NCBI RefSeq assembly: GCF_001571265.1
Contig: NZ_BCTL01000028.1
Span: forward strand, 1 to 64,000
Length of the DNA: 64,000 bases
From: Cedecea neteri NBRC 105707 = ATCC 33855
GTDB lineage: Bacteria > Pseudomonadota > Gammaproteobacteria > Enterobacterales > Enterobacteriaceae
Direction: 5' to 3'
Made by a program: the position numbers and the translations under genes. The notes under the pieces were generated by a model that worked only from the letters and a program-made list of their open reading frames with translations, had not been told where the DNA came from and searched no databases. Positions 37,419 to 46,761 of the stretch are shown piece after piece; position 1 is the stretch's first letter; each line of letters begins with the position of its first letter.

Positions 37419-38363
37419 TTAGACTTGCAGTTCTTCATCGCCCCTTGCCTGGCGGCGAATAACCTGCGGCGGCTGGCCGTAAGCACGAAGAAACGCACGG
37501 CGCATTCTGTCCCGCTCGCCAAACCCGGTTTGCCGGGCCACTTCGTCGATGGAACGAGCGCTGGTTTCAAGCAGCATGCGGGCGGACTCAAGGCGCAGAT
37601 GCTCTATCGCACGTGCGGGTGACTGCCCGGTTTCTGCCTGAAAACTGCGGCTAAACTGCCGGGGTGATAAATTTGCCACCGCAGCCAGTTCTTCCACGCT
37701 CAACGCGTTTTCAAGGTGCGCCCGCGCGTAGGTCATCACTTTCTGAATGCGGTCCGATTTTGGCTCCAGCTCAAGCAGGGAAGAAAACTGCGACTGGCCG
37801 CCGGAGCGGCGATGATAGAGCACCAACTTTCGGGCTATAGTACGAGCGATGTCCGACCCAAGATCGTCCTCAATCAGCGCCAAAGCCAGATCGATGGCTG
37901 CCGTCATCCCTGCCGAAGTCCAGTAAGGCCCGTCGCAAATAAAAATCTTGTCTTCTTCCACGCTGATACCAGGAAAACGCTGCTGTAGCTCTCGAGCGTA
38001 CATCCAGTGCGTGGTGGCTCGCCTGCCCTCCAGCAATCCGGCTTCGGCCAATAAAAATGTCCCCAGGCAGGCGGCGGCCACGCGGCGAGCATAGGCCGCA
38101 GCCTGGCGAACAAACTCGATGGTCGCGGGAGAAGCCTGTTCCATCGTGGCGCCGAACAGCAGGAGATCGTACTGCGTATCCACCATTGACTCGGTCACCA
38201 CGTCAAACCCTGCCGATGTAGGCACCCTGCCGCCTTGCTCTGAGAGCAAATGCAGCTCATAAACCGGCTCGCTCGCCATCAGGTTAGCGACTTCAAACGC
38301 CGTGATGACGGCAAATCCCATGGTGGAATAACCGGGAGTCACGACAAAACCTACTTTCTGCAT
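37419..38363 (-). CDS. GlxA-type AraC regulator with DJ-1/PfpI-like domain
   Basis: A 314-residue regulator: DJ-1/PfpI-like N-terminal domain (KVGFVVTPGYSTMGFAV; elbow RVAAACLGTFLLAEAGLL with Cys) and a C-terminal AraC double helix-turn-helix (SVEELAAVANLSPRQFSRSF; SIDEVARQTGFGERDRMRRAF). The frame is open to 38414. The start at 38363 (MQKVGF) is chosen because it matches the family N-terminus, although no start has a strong ribosome site. It is divergent from an SDR gene, its likely target. It is a second, distinct member beside the FtrA-like protein at 11.7 kb. Confidence 0.85.
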   Translation of the reverse strand: MQKVGFVVTPGYSTMGFAVITAFEVANLMASEPVYELHLLSEQGGRVPTSAGFDVVTESMVDTQYDLLLFGATMEQASPATIEFVRQAAAYARRVAAACLGTFLLAEAGLLEGRRATTHWMYARELQQRFPGISVEEDKIFICDGPYWTSAGMTAAIDLALALIEDDLGSDIARTIARKLVLYHRRSGGQSQFSSLLELEPKSDRIQKVMTYARAHLENALSVEELAAVANLSPRQFSRSFQAETGQSPARAIEHLRLESARMLLETSARSIDEVARQTGFGERDRMRRAFLRAYGQPPQVIRRQARGDEELQV

Positions 38364-38480
38364 GATAAGCACCGCCGCATTTAATGGTGTCATAAAAAGA
38401 CGGTTATATGACATTTAAGACACGAAAAGCCAGTGTTAATGTTGCTTTCGTCAATTACCCCCCTTTTCAGGAGTCACACA

Positions 38481-39278
38481 ATGAGCAACGCATCTAAAGG
38501 CACCGCCCTGGTCACAGGCGCATCCGGCGGCATCGGCGCAGTCTACGCGGCCCGTCTCGCTAAACGCGGCTATGACCTGATTCTGGTCGCTCGCAATACC
38601 GATCGCCTGAACCAGGTTGCCCGGCGCATTCGCGAGGAAAGCGGGCATACGGTTGAGGTCGTCACTGCCGATCTGGGTAACGCGGCAGAATTGCTTCAGA
38701 TCGAAACGCGGCTAAAAAACGACACGTCTATTTCGTTGCTGGTTAACAACGCTGGCTTCGGCTCAAAAGAAAGCGTACTGGAAGCCAGCGTGGATGAAAT
38801 GACGGCGATGATAGACCTCAACGTTACCGCTTTAACCCGCCTGACCTATGCCGCAGCCCCGGCGATGGCCGCTCGCCAGCACGGCACCATTATTAACATT
38901 GCCTCGATCGTGGCCATCGCGCCTGAATTGCTGAACGGCGTTTACGGCGCCAGCAAAGCTTATGTGCTGGCACTGAGCCACTCTTTGCAGCATGAACTGG
39001 CGGAGTCCGGCGTGCGTATTCAGGCCGTGCTGCCGGGCGCAACCGCTACGGACTTCTGGAACATCGCCGGCGTTGGCGGCCATGAAAACCTGCCGCAAAG
39101 CTGGGTGATGAGTACCGAAGATATGGTAGATGCCGCGCTGGTCGGCCTGGATGCCGGCGAGAAAGTGACGATACCTGCGCTGCAGGAAGGCAGCGACTGG
39201 GATAACTGGGAAGCCGAGCGCCGGGCAATTAGCACCCGCCTGAGCGCAGCCCAACCTGCCCCACGTTACGCCAGATAA
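38481..39278 (+). CDS. Short-chain dehydrogenase/reductase
   Basis: A 265-residue SDR: cofactor motif TGASGGIGAVYA (about residues 11-22), NNAGFGS (about 88-94), catalytic Ser in NIASIVAIAPEL and Tyr-x3-Lys in GVYGASKAYVLALS (about 155-165). Most like the ketoreductase/SadH-type group; the substrate is unknown. The start at 38481 has CAGGAGT in front; the longer frame is rejected. Divergent from the GlxA-type regulator with 117 bases between. Confidence 0.9.
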   Translation: MSNASKGTALVTGASGGIGAVYAARLAKRGYDLILVARNTDRLNQVARRIREESGHTVEVVTADLGNAAELLQIETRLKNDTSISLLVNNAGFGSKESVLEASVDEMTAMIDLNVTALTRLTYAAAPAMAARQHGTIINIASIVAIAPELLNGVYGASKAYVLALSHSLQHELAESGVRIQAVLPGATATDFWNIAGVGGHENLPQSWVMSTEDMVDAALVGLDAGEKVTIPALQEGSDWDNWEAERRAISTRLSAAQPAPRYAR

Positions 39279-39380
39279 CCTTACGCACTATTTTATCCCG
39301 CAAGATGCCGTCTTCCGGCGGCATTATTGCTACGATTAATGAGATCGGCAGCGCATAGCATAACCTTACCAATTAAATGC

Positions 39381-39401
39381 AAATGATAATGAGTATCATT
39401 T
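39381..39401 (+). promoter_or_regulatory. Fur box before chaN
   Basis: A 21-base near-palindrome: AAATGATA and TATCATTT flank five bases. It contains GATAATGA and TATCATT as in the Fur consensus. It lies about 90 bases before the chaN start. It implies that the chaN-tonB-peptidase-receptor genes are repressed by iron through Fur. Confidence 0.8.
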
Positions 39402-39488
39402 GATCGCATTGTTTGTTAACATCCCGCCCGCTATACATCATCGATATCAATATAAACAGCCAGTGAAGGCTACCTCCGGGCAAAAGAT

Positions 39489-40361
39489 ATGCGTAAAAAA
39501 TTGATCCTTGCGTCTTTGATAGCGTTAGCCAGCCTGGGCCTCAGCGCCTGCAGCCAAACCACTCACACTCCTCCAGCGGCCAGCCAGGTCGCGATGACTC
39601 GCGGGCAAATCATTGATTTGCAAAGCGGCGAAACGCTGACCGATCGGCAGCTGCTGGTTAAGCTCGCTGGCGCTCAGCGACTTATCGTCGGCGAAAAACA
39701 CGATAATGCCGAACATCATCAGATTGAGCTTTGGCTGATGCAAAACCTGGCTCGGGAACGCCCGCAGGGCAGCGTGCTGCTGGAAATGCTGACGGCTGAC
39801 CAGCAGCCGCGCGTCACTAAGGTTAAAAGCTGGCTGAAAGAAGATCCGCTGGTGCGGGATGGCCGTATCCAGGAATTACTTAACTGGCAAAAGGGCTGGC
39901 CGTGGGCGATGTACGGCGGCGTTGTCACCGAGGCGCTTCGTGCCCCTTACCCTCTGCTCAATGCGAATATCAACCGCGACGAGATAATGCGTCTCTATAA
40001 AGAGCCGTGCTTCCCGGAAGGCAAACATTCGACGGCCCCTGCCGTGCAGGCCGCGCTGAAGGAAACCATTATTGCCATGCACGAGGGGAATATCGAAGGC
40101 CAGCAGCTGACGGCGATGCTGGCGATTCAGCAGCAGCGCGATCGTTATATGGCGCAACAATTGCTGAATGCCCCCGCGCCTGCTCTATTGATTGCTGGCG
40201 GTTACCACGCGTCTAAAAGCTTCGGCGTTCCGCTGCATATGGAAGATCTCTCCCCTTCATCACGGCCGGTTGTGCTGATGCTGGCGGAAAAAGGCATGAA
40301 CGTTACCGAGGCTCAGGCTGATTACGTCTGGTTTGTCACTCCGGCCGCAGCAAAACGGTAA
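39489..40361 (+). CDS. ChaN-family heme-binding lipoprotein
   Basis: A 290-residue lipoprotein precursor (lipobox LGLSAC, Cys21) with a ChaN domain: LIVGEKHDNAEHHQIELWLM (GExHD motif), LLEMLTADQQ, LLNWQKGWPWAMYGGVVTEALRAPYPLLNANINRD, and AGGYHASKSFGVPLHM. ChaN of Campylobacter and PhuW of Pseudomonas bind heme at the outer membrane and belong to iron-uptake clusters. First gene after the Fur box; the tonB gene begins seven bases after its stop. Confidence 0.9.
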   Translation: MRKKLILASLIALASLGLSACSQTTHTPPAASQVAMTRGQIIDLQSGETLTDRQLLVKLAGAQRLIVGEKHDNAEHHQIELWLMQNLARERPQGSVLLEMLTADQQPRVTKVKSWLKEDPLVRDGRIQELLNWQKGWPWAMYGGVVTEALRAPYPLLNANINRDEIMRLYKEPCFPEGKHSTAPAVQAALKETIIAMHEGNIEGQQLTAMLAIQQQRDRYMAQQLLNAPAPALLIAGGYHASKSFGVPLHMEDLSPSSRPVVLMLAEKGMNVTEAQADYVWFVTPAAAKR

Positions 40362-40368
40362 GCCGGGA

Positions 40369-41157
40369 ATGACAGACACATTTTATGCGCAGCCTACAAG
40401 CGGAAAAGGCGTGTGGTTTACCGTTTCTTTACTCCTGCACGGCCTGCTTTTTATAGCCCTGATTTGGCAGGCAACCGAGGTGCAGCCTGCCTTACAGCCT
40501 GCACCCGCCGTGATGCTGCAGTGGTCGGATAACATCGAAGCGCCGCCATCTCCGCTACCGCTTCCTGTAGGGATCGCACAGCAGGAATCTGCGGCCGCAG
40601 AGGAAAAGCAGCAGGCCGAAGACAAGCAGCAGAGGCCGCTGCCGGAAGACAAAAACGCGGTGATTGAAGTTACCCGGCAGAAAAAAGCTGCCGAAGGCGA
40701 GAAGAAAAAGCCGCGTCCGCCGCGCCACGTCAGGGAGCAAACCAGTGACAATAGCCAGGCGGCCGTCTCCACCAACGCCGCGCCGCAGGCCAGCGTTGTT
40801 TCATCCCGCGTTGCCGCCCCGTACAACAGCGATGCCGCGAAACAACACAGCCTCGAGGATTCCTGGGAGAGTCGCGTCAAAGGCCATCTTAACCGCTTTA
40901 AACGCTACCCGGCTGACGCCCGCAAGCGCGCCCGCTCGGGTATCTCGGTCGTGACGTTTACCGTGAACGCTGCGGGAGAGGTTATTGGAAGTTCGCTGAC
41001 CAGCTCGTCGGGAACACGCTCGCTTGACCGCGAAGCGATTGAGGTTTTAGAACGCGCCCGGCCGCTGCCCAAGCCCCCCACCGAACGCTTAAAGGGAGGC
41101 ATTTATAGCGTAATGATGCCAATAAGCTTTGACCTGACGGAGCTGAGCCGAAGCTAG
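40369..41157 (+). CDS. TonB-family energy transducer (cluster-specific)
   Basis: A 262-residue TonB. It has one N-terminal helix with the conserved Ser-His face (VSLLLHGLLFIALIW), a middle linker rich in Pro, Lys and Glu (about residues 40-165), and a C-terminal TonB domain (about 175-262: NRFKRYPADARKRARSGISVVTF, then YSVMMPISFDL). It couples ExbBD proton force to outer-membrane receptors. The main tonB lies elsewhere in enterobacteria, so this is probably a dedicated second copy for the receptor two genes downstream. It is only 7 bases behind chaN. Confidence 0.9.
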   Translation: MTDTFYAQPTSGKGVWFTVSLLLHGLLFIALIWQATEVQPALQPAPAVMLQWSDNIEAPPSPLPLPVGIAQQESAAAEEKQQAEDKQQRPLPEDKNAVIEVTRQKKAAEGEKKKPRPPRHVREQTSDNSQAAVSTNAAPQASVVSSRVAAPYNSDAAKQHSLEDSWESRVKGHLNRFKRYPADARKRARSGISVVTFTVNAAGEVIGSSLTSSSGTRSLDREAIEVLERARPLPKPPTERLKGGIYSVMMPISFDLTELSRS

Positions 41158-41241
41158 CGCCGCGCTCCCCGCGACCTGAACTTTATTTTTATGCTGACTA
41201 TTTTGGCAGGGCGCCCTGTCGCCTGACACTAAGGACGTATT

Positions 41242-43350
41242 ATGGAAAAACTATGGAAAGCTACGCCGCTGTTCATCGCCTGTTCGCTTTACGCGAGCTG
41301 CGCTGTCGCCGACATGCCCCAGCCACCCGCTACGGAAAAAATCCCCCACCAGTTGATTGAACATGGCGATATCCGCGTGGATAACTATTTTTGGCTCAGG
41401 GACGACAGCCGCAGTGACGCAAAAGTACTGCGTCACCTGGAAGATGAAAATACCTATGCCCGTCAAGTTCTCCAGCCCGCAGCTGAATTAACGGAGAAAT
41501 TGTATCAGGAGATGGTCGCGCGGATGAGTCCTGAAAATCGCTCGGTCCCCTTCCAGCGCAATGGCTACCTTTATCAGGACGTTTATCTGGCCGGGCAGGA
41601 TTATGCCGTCAGCCAGCGCCAGCCTGCGGGAAGTAAAAACGAATGGCAGACGCTGGTTGACGGGAATCAACGCGCCAAAGGTCAGGCCTATTATCAGCTA
41701 AGCGGCCTGGTGGTCAGCCAGGATAACCAGATGATGGCTATCGCGGAAGACACCGCCGGTCGCCGCCAATATCGCCTCTCGCTGCGTGATTTACAAAGCG
41801 GAAAATGGCTCGCCGAAACTATCGAGAACACCTCCGGGAATATGGTCTGGTCAAACGACGGGCATTACCTGTTCTACGTGCGCAATAATCCGCAAACGCT
41901 GGTGCCTTCGCAGGTCTGGCGGCACCGGCCAGGAACGCCGGTGACTGAAGATAAATTAGTCTATCAGGAGAAAGACGGCGGCTTTTATCTCGGCCTCTCC
42001 CGTTCCTCGTCCGATCGGTATTTGATTATCACGCTCAGCGCCAGCACGTCGTCAGAAGTTCGCCTGCTGGATGCCGATAATCCGGAAGCACCACCGGTGC
42101 TGTTCGCCGTTCGCAACCCCGGAATTGAGTATTACCTCGACCATTTTGGCGATGATTTCTACCTGCGCGCGAATCAGGAAAGTGCCAATTTCGGGCTGTA
42201 CAAAAGCCACGCTCCGGGTGACAAATGGCGGCCCGTTGTCGCGCCTCAGCCGGGGAAAATGGTGGAGGGATTCACCCTGTTTAAAGACTGGCTGGTGGTG
42301 GCTGAACGCCAGGACGGACTGAGCCAGATCCGCAAGATTAACTGGCAGAACCACAGCGAGCAAACGCTGAAATTCGATGATGCCAGCTATATGGCCTGGC
42401 TCGGCTACAACCCGGATCCTCAATCCGGCAAGCTGCGCTACGGTTACTCCTCGATGACGACCCCAACCAGTACTTACGAATGGGATTTAGCCAGCGGGGA
42501 ACGTACCCTGCTTAAACGGCAGGAGGTGAATAACACCGACCCGCAGGACTACCACAGCGAACGGATTTGGACCACGGCGCGCGACGGCGTGAAGGTGCCC
42601 GTCTCGCTGGTCTATAACAAAAAAATGTTTAAGCCAGGCCACAGCCCGCTGCTGGTATATGGCTACGGCGCTTACGGTATGAGCATGGATCCGGCCTTCA
42701 GCGCCAACCGCCTGAGCCTGCTGGATCGCGGGTTTGTCTTTGCAATCGTTCACGTGCGCGGCGGCGGCGAGCTGGGCCAGCAGTGGTATCAGCAGGGAAA
42801 ATTGGAGAACAAGCAGAACAGCTTCAACGATTTTCTTGATGCCACTCATAGCCTGGTTGAACAAGGCTTCGGGCAAGCCGGCAGGCTCTATGCCATGGGC
42901 GGAAGCGCGGGCGGCCTGCTGGTTGGCAACGTCATCAACCAGCAGCCAGAACTCTTTAATGCCGTGGTCGCGCAGGTGCCGTTTGTAGATGTAGTGACAA
43001 CCATGCTGGACGAATCCCTGCCGCTCACGGTGGGTGAATATGACGAATGGGGCAACCCACACCGGAAAGCAGATTATCTGCGGCTCAAATCCTGGAGCCC
43101 GTACGACAACCTGAAGCCTTCCCACTACCCTAATCTGCTCGTCACCAGCGGCCTCAATGACTCGCAGGTGCAGTATTGGGAACCCGCCAAGTGGGTCGCT
43201 AAGCTGCGGGAAAACCAGCAAGGTCCCGGAAAAATACTGCTGCTGACCGATATGCAGGCCGGGCATGGCGGTAAATCAGGCCGAATAAAACGTCTGGAAA
43301 ATACCGCGCTGGAATACAGTTTTATTCTGGAGGCAGATAAACAGCGCTAA
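41242..43350 (+). CDS. Exported oligopeptidase B-like serine peptidase (family S9)
   Basis: A 702-residue protein. Unlike cytoplasmic oligopeptidase B (PtrB), it begins with a signal peptide (about residues 1-23, ...SCAVADM). Residues about 80-420 form a beta-propeller, and 430-700 the alpha/beta-hydrolase part with Ser555 in MGGSAGGLL, Asp640 in GLNDSQV and His675 in AGHGGKS. It cuts short peptides after basic residues if it resembles PtrB. Its place between tonB and a TonB-dependent receptor suggests work on peptide- or protein-bound iron or heme in the periplasm; this is inference. Confidence 0.9.
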   Translation: MEKLWKATPLFIACSLYASCAVADMPQPPATEKIPHQLIEHGDIRVDNYFWLRDDSRSDAKVLRHLEDENTYARQVLQPAAELTEKLYQEMVARMSPENRSVPFQRNGYLYQDVYLAGQDYAVSQRQPAGSKNEWQTLVDGNQRAKGQAYYQLSGLVVSQDNQMMAIAEDTAGRRQYRLSLRDLQSGKWLAETIENTSGNMVWSNDGHYLFYVRNNPQTLVPSQVWRHRPGTPVTEDKLVYQEKDGGFYLGLSRSSSDRYLIITLSASTSSEVRLLDADNPEAPPVLFAVRNPGIEYYLDHFGDDFYLRANQESANFGLYKSHAPGDKWRPVVAPQPGKMVEGFTLFKDWLVVAERQDGLSQIRKINWQNHSEQTLKFDDASYMAWLGYNPDPQSGKLRYGYSSMTTPTSTYEWDLASGERTLLKRQEVNNTDPQDYHSERIWTTARDGVKVPVSLVYNKKMFKPGHSPLLVYGYGAYGMSMDPAFSANRLSLLDRGFVFAIVHVRGGGELGQQWYQQGKLENKQNSFNDFLDATHSLVEQGFGQAGRLYAMGGSAGGLLVGNVINQQPELFNAVVAQVPFVDVVTTMLDESLPLTVGEYDEWGNPHRKADYLRLKSWSPYDNLKPSHYPNLLVTSGLNDSQVQYWEPAKWVAKLRENQQGPGKILLLTDMQAGHGGKSGRIKRLENTALEYSFILEADKQR

Positions 43351-43355
43351 CCGAA

Positions 43356-43380
43356 AACCCTTCCCTTATCGGGGAGGGTT
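43356..43380. terminator. Hairpin between the peptidase and receptor genes
   Basis: A ten-base-pair stem with one G-T pair (AACCCTTCCC with GGGGAGGGTT) and a five-base loop; no T-tract. It may lower the receptor message relative to the upstream genes or block decay. Confidence 0.45.
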
Positions 43381-43441
43381 CGCTAAAGCGACATAATTAT
43401 AAAAATAACTTTTATTTTATTACGATACTTCAAGGACATGT

Positions 43442-45709
43442 ATGAACGTAAATAAACTGGCCGTTGCTCTCGGCTCGGGCATGCTATTGCTTAGCGCCAG
43501 CGGGGCGGCACAAGAAAATAATGATAAAAGTAGCGGGGATAAAAAAGGCTCGGCGGTATTTAGCCCGCTTAACGTTTCCGCCGGGAATATCACCAGCGAA
43601 CAAGAAGCGCTGGAAAAACCAGGCGCCACCAGCTCTCGTTCCACGGGAAAAAACCTGCAGTCCCTGGACGCCACGCTGCGGAGCATGCCCGGCACCTATA
43701 CCCAAATCGATCCCGGCCAGGGCACGGTGAGTGTCAATATTCGCGGCATGAGCGGCTTTGGCCGGGTTAACACCATGGTGGACGGGATTACCCAAAGCTT
43801 TTATGGCACCACGACGTCAGGCACGACCGTTCACGGCTCCACTAACAACCAGGCTGGCGTGCTCATCGATCCTAACTTTTTGGTCGGCGTGGATGTCACT
43901 CGCGGTGACAGCAGCGGCTCGGCGGGGATTAACGCCCTGGCGGGAAGCGCAAATATGCGCACCCTTGGCGTGGATGACGTTATTTTTAAGGGCAATGATT
44001 ACGGACTGAGATCGCGATTCTCGGTGGGCAGCAACGGTATCGGGCGCAGCGGGATGATTGCCGCCGCAGGGAAAACCGATGCCTTCACCGATACCGGGAG
44101 CTTCGGCGCTATGGCCGCCATCAGCGGCAGCTCTATTTATTCGAATTTCTCCAACGGCTCCGGCATTAATAGTGAGGAGTTTGGTTATGATAAATTCATG
44201 AAGCAGAACCCGAAGTCCCAGCTTTATAAAATGGACATCAAGCCCGATGAATTTAATAGCTTTGAGCTGTCCGCCCGAACGTATGAAAATAGGTTTTCAC
44301 GCCGCGACATCACCAGCGATGATTATTATATTAAATATCACTACGCCCCGTTCTCTGAGCTGATTGATTTTAACGTTACGGCCAGCACCAGCCGTGGCAA
44401 TCAGAAATACCGCGATGAGTCGCTGTACACCTTTTACAGCACCTCCGCGCAAAACCGTTCCGATGCGCTGGACATAAGCAACGTCAGCCGTTTCAGCCTG
44501 GGTGATAACGACCTGGCGTTTACGCTGGGCGGCAAACTGATGCGCACCCGCTATACCAAGCTCATTAATTCCGCCGCAGGCGATGAGAAAACCAACCAGG
44601 AGTCGATCGAAAACAATCCGTTCGCCCCTTCCGGGCGGCAGGATATTTCGGCGTTATATACCGGGCTTCAGGTGAAGCGCGGTATCTGGCAGGCAGACTT
44701 GAACCTCAACTACACGCAAAACAGAATCACCGGGCACAAGCCACCCTGTGACGAGCGCGTTATCTGCGTCCCGCAGGGAAGTTACGACGTCGATGAGCGA
44801 GAAAGCGGCTTTAACCCATCGGTCCAGCTGTCGGCTCAGGTCACCCCGTGGCTTCAGCCGTTTGTCGGCTACAGTAAGTCGATGCGTGCGCCAAATATTC
44901 AGGAGATGTTTTTCTCCAACTCCGGCGGGGCTTCCATGAACCCCTTCTTAAAACCTGAGCTCGCTGAAACCTGGCAGGTCGGTTTTAATATCGACACCAA
45001 AGACCTTATTGCTAAGCAAGATTCGTTGCGCTTTAAAATGCTGGGCTACCGCAGCAGGATCCAGAACTATATTTTCAGCGAATCTTACCAGGTCTGCTCC
45101 AGCGGGCGAAAATGCAGCATGTCCGAGGTCATTGGCAACGACTGGGCGGACATGAGCGACGACTACAGCGACAATATGTACATCTACGTGAACTCCGCCA
45201 CCGGCGTCACTGCCCAGGGCGTTGAGCTGGAGATGGACTACGACGCCGGGTTCGCCTTCACCCGCCTCTCCTTCAGCCAGCAGCTAACCGACCAGCCAAC
45301 GTCCATCGCTAGCACCTACTTCGGCGCAGGCGATATGACCGAGCTGCCAAGAAAGTACATGACGCTGGATGCCGGGGTGCGTTTCTTCGACGAGGCGCTG
45401 ACCCTCGGGACGATTGTCAAATACACCGGGAAAGCCCGTCGGCTGTCGCCTGATTTTGAAACCGATGAGCATACGGGCGCCATTATCAAAGAGGATTTGC
45501 CGCAGATCCCGACGATTATCGATCTCTACGGCACCTACGAGGTAAACCGCAATCTGATGCTGAAGCTGACGGTGCAAAACCTGATGAACCGGGATTACTC
45601 AGAGGCGCTGAACAAGCTCAATATGATGCCTGGGCCAGGCGATGATGCGAGCCGGGCCAATACCGCACGCGGCAGAACCTGGATCTTTGGCGGCGAAGTT
45701 CGCTTCTGA
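43442..45709 (+). CDS. TonB-dependent outer-membrane receptor (heme/hemoprotein type)
   Basis: A 755-residue receptor with signal peptide (about residues 1-23), a plug domain (LQSLDATLRSMPGTYTQIDPGQGTVSVNIRGMSGFGRVNTMVDGITQSFYGTTTSG) and a 22-strand barrel ending in aromatic F (GGEVRF). NIRGMSGFGRVNTMVDG and the FRAP/NPNL-like region YSKSMRAPNIQEMFFSNSGGASMNPFLKPELAETWQVG suggest the hemoglobin/heme receptor family. Two Cys pairs in barrel loops (CDERVIC; CSSGRKC) may form external disulfides. Last gene of the Fur-led cluster. The ligand is not proved. Confidence 0.9.
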   Translation: MNVNKLAVALGSGMLLLSASGAAQENNDKSSGDKKGSAVFSPLNVSAGNITSEQEALEKPGATSSRSTGKNLQSLDATLRSMPGTYTQIDPGQGTVSVNIRGMSGFGRVNTMVDGITQSFYGTTTSGTTVHGSTNNQAGVLIDPNFLVGVDVTRGDSSGSAGINALAGSANMRTLGVDDVIFKGNDYGLRSRFSVGSNGIGRSGMIAAAGKTDAFTDTGSFGAMAAISGSSIYSNFSNGSGINSEEFGYDKFMKQNPKSQLYKMDIKPDEFNSFELSARTYENRFSRRDITSDDYYIKYHYAPFSELIDFNVTASTSRGNQKYRDESLYTFYSTSAQNRSDALDISNVSRFSLGDNDLAFTLGGKLMRTRYTKLINSAAGDEKTNQESIENNPFAPSGRQDISALYTGLQVKRGIWQADLNLNYTQNRITGHKPPCDERVICVPQGSYDVDERESGFNPSVQLSAQVTPWLQPFVGYSKSMRAPNIQEMFFSNSGGASMNPFLKPELAETWQVGFNIDTKDLIAKQDSLRFKMLGYRSRIQNYIFSESYQVCSSGRKCSMSEVIGNDWADMSDDYSDNMYIYVNSATGVTAQGVELEMDYDAGFAFTRLSFSQQLTDQPTSIASTYFGAGDMTELPRKYMTLDAGVRFFDEALTLGTIVKYTGKARRLSPDFETDEHTGAIIKEDLPQIPTIIDLYGTYEVNRNLMLKLTVQNLMNRDYSEALNKLNMMPGPGDDASRANTARGRTWIFGGEVRF

Positions 45710-45720
45710 TCGTCCCCCCA

Positions 45721-45742
45721 TCGCCCGGAAGCATCCGGGCGA
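45721..45742. terminator. Hairpin between the receptor and SDR genes
   Basis: A nine-base-pair perfect stem (TCGCCCGGA with TCCGGGCGA) and a four-base loop, 11 bases after the receptor stop and eight bases before the convergent SDR stop. No T-tract. Confidence 0.5.
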
Positions 45743-45749
45743 TGTACGT

Positions 45750-46643
45750 TTAGCGGTACTTCATCTGCCGCAAATCCTCAATCAGCCCTGGGCCAACGGG
45801 CCGCCAGCCTGTTGTCTGCTGGGTCATCAGGCTTGAAGCCGACATATCATGCGCGGCAAAGCTACCGAGCCAGCCAAAATGGTCGCTGGCTTTATCGGCG
45901 TCAATGCTGCGCGCAGGTACGCCAAGCCCCTGGCCAATCACTTCGGCGATATCTTTAGTAGTGATGCCCTCTTCCGCCACGGCGTTGTAGCGTGCTCCGG
46001 CAATCCCTCTTTCTACCGCCAGAAGATAAAGACGCACCGCGTCGCTCACGTGCACTGCCGACCAGCGGTTTTTGCCTTCGCCAATGTAAGCCGCCACGCC
46101 CTTCTCCCTCGCCAGTTCAATCAGCGGAGTGATAAGCCCTTGCCTGACGGTGTCATGCACCTGCGGCAGGCGAACAAACGAGGCATTAACGCCCCGCTCA
46201 AGCAGGCTTACTCCGGCGATTTCCGTGGCTTTGCGCGGGTTCGGCGTCAGGACGTTATAGCCCGCCTCCGTGGCTGGTTTGCCCGGCTCCGTTGCCCCCA
46301 TGGCAACAAAAGAGGTGATAACCATTGGCCGGGATGAACCCGCCAGCGCTTCCCCCATCGCACCAATCACTTTGCCGTCAGCCTCGCAGTTGGCGACAAA
46401 CGTAGAAAAGTCGTGATTAAAAGCCGTGTGGATCACGGCGTCCGCTAGATCCACCCCATGCTGCAGGCTGGCGAGGTCATCCAGATCGCCAAAATGTGCT
46501 TTCGCTCCCCATGACTCCAGAGCTGCAGCCCCGCGCTCGGAGCGCGTTAGTCCCAATACCTGATGCCCCGCCGCCAGCAGCTGTTGCACGATAGCCGAGC
46601 CAAGAAAACCGGTCGCACCGGTGACAAAAATACGCATAGTCAT
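45750..46643 (-). CDS. Extended SDR (NAD-dependent epimerase/reductase type)
   Basis: A 297-residue NAD(P)-binding protein. It has the extended-SDR start RIFVTGATGFLGSAIVQQLL, DLDDLASLQHGVDLADAVIHTAF, and the C-terminal part GWLGSFAAHDMSASSLMTQQTTGWRP, which resembles YfcH/nucleoside-diphosphate-sugar epimerase-like proteins. The usual YxxxK is not obvious, so catalysis is uncertain. The frame is open upstream to 46718. The ATG at 46643 (or the one two codons later) fits the family start. Divergent from an AraC regulator, 118 bases apart. Confidence 0.87.
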   Translation of the reverse strand: MTMRIFVTGATGFLGSAIVQQLLAAGHQVLGLTRSERGAAALESWGAKAHFGDLDDLASLQHGVDLADAVIHTAFNHDFSTFVANCEADGKVIGAMGEALAGSSRPMVITSFVAMGATEPGKPATEAGYNVLTPNPRKATEIAGVSLLERGVNASFVRLPQVHDTVRQGLITPLIELAREKGVAAYIGEGKNRWSAVHVSDAVRLYLLAVERGIAGARYNAVAEEGITTKDIAEVIGQGLGVPARSIDADKASDHFGWLGSFAAHDMSASSLMTQQTTGWRPVGPGLIEDLRQMKYR

Positions 46644-46761
46644 TATCTCAAACCGTAACCAAGGACTGAGTTGCCGTCCGACGGGATTTACTGTAAACAG
46701 AGGGAAGAAGACGAACAATGTTCAAAAGTCGCCATTTTTAGTCCAATCGTCCGGAGTTGAT

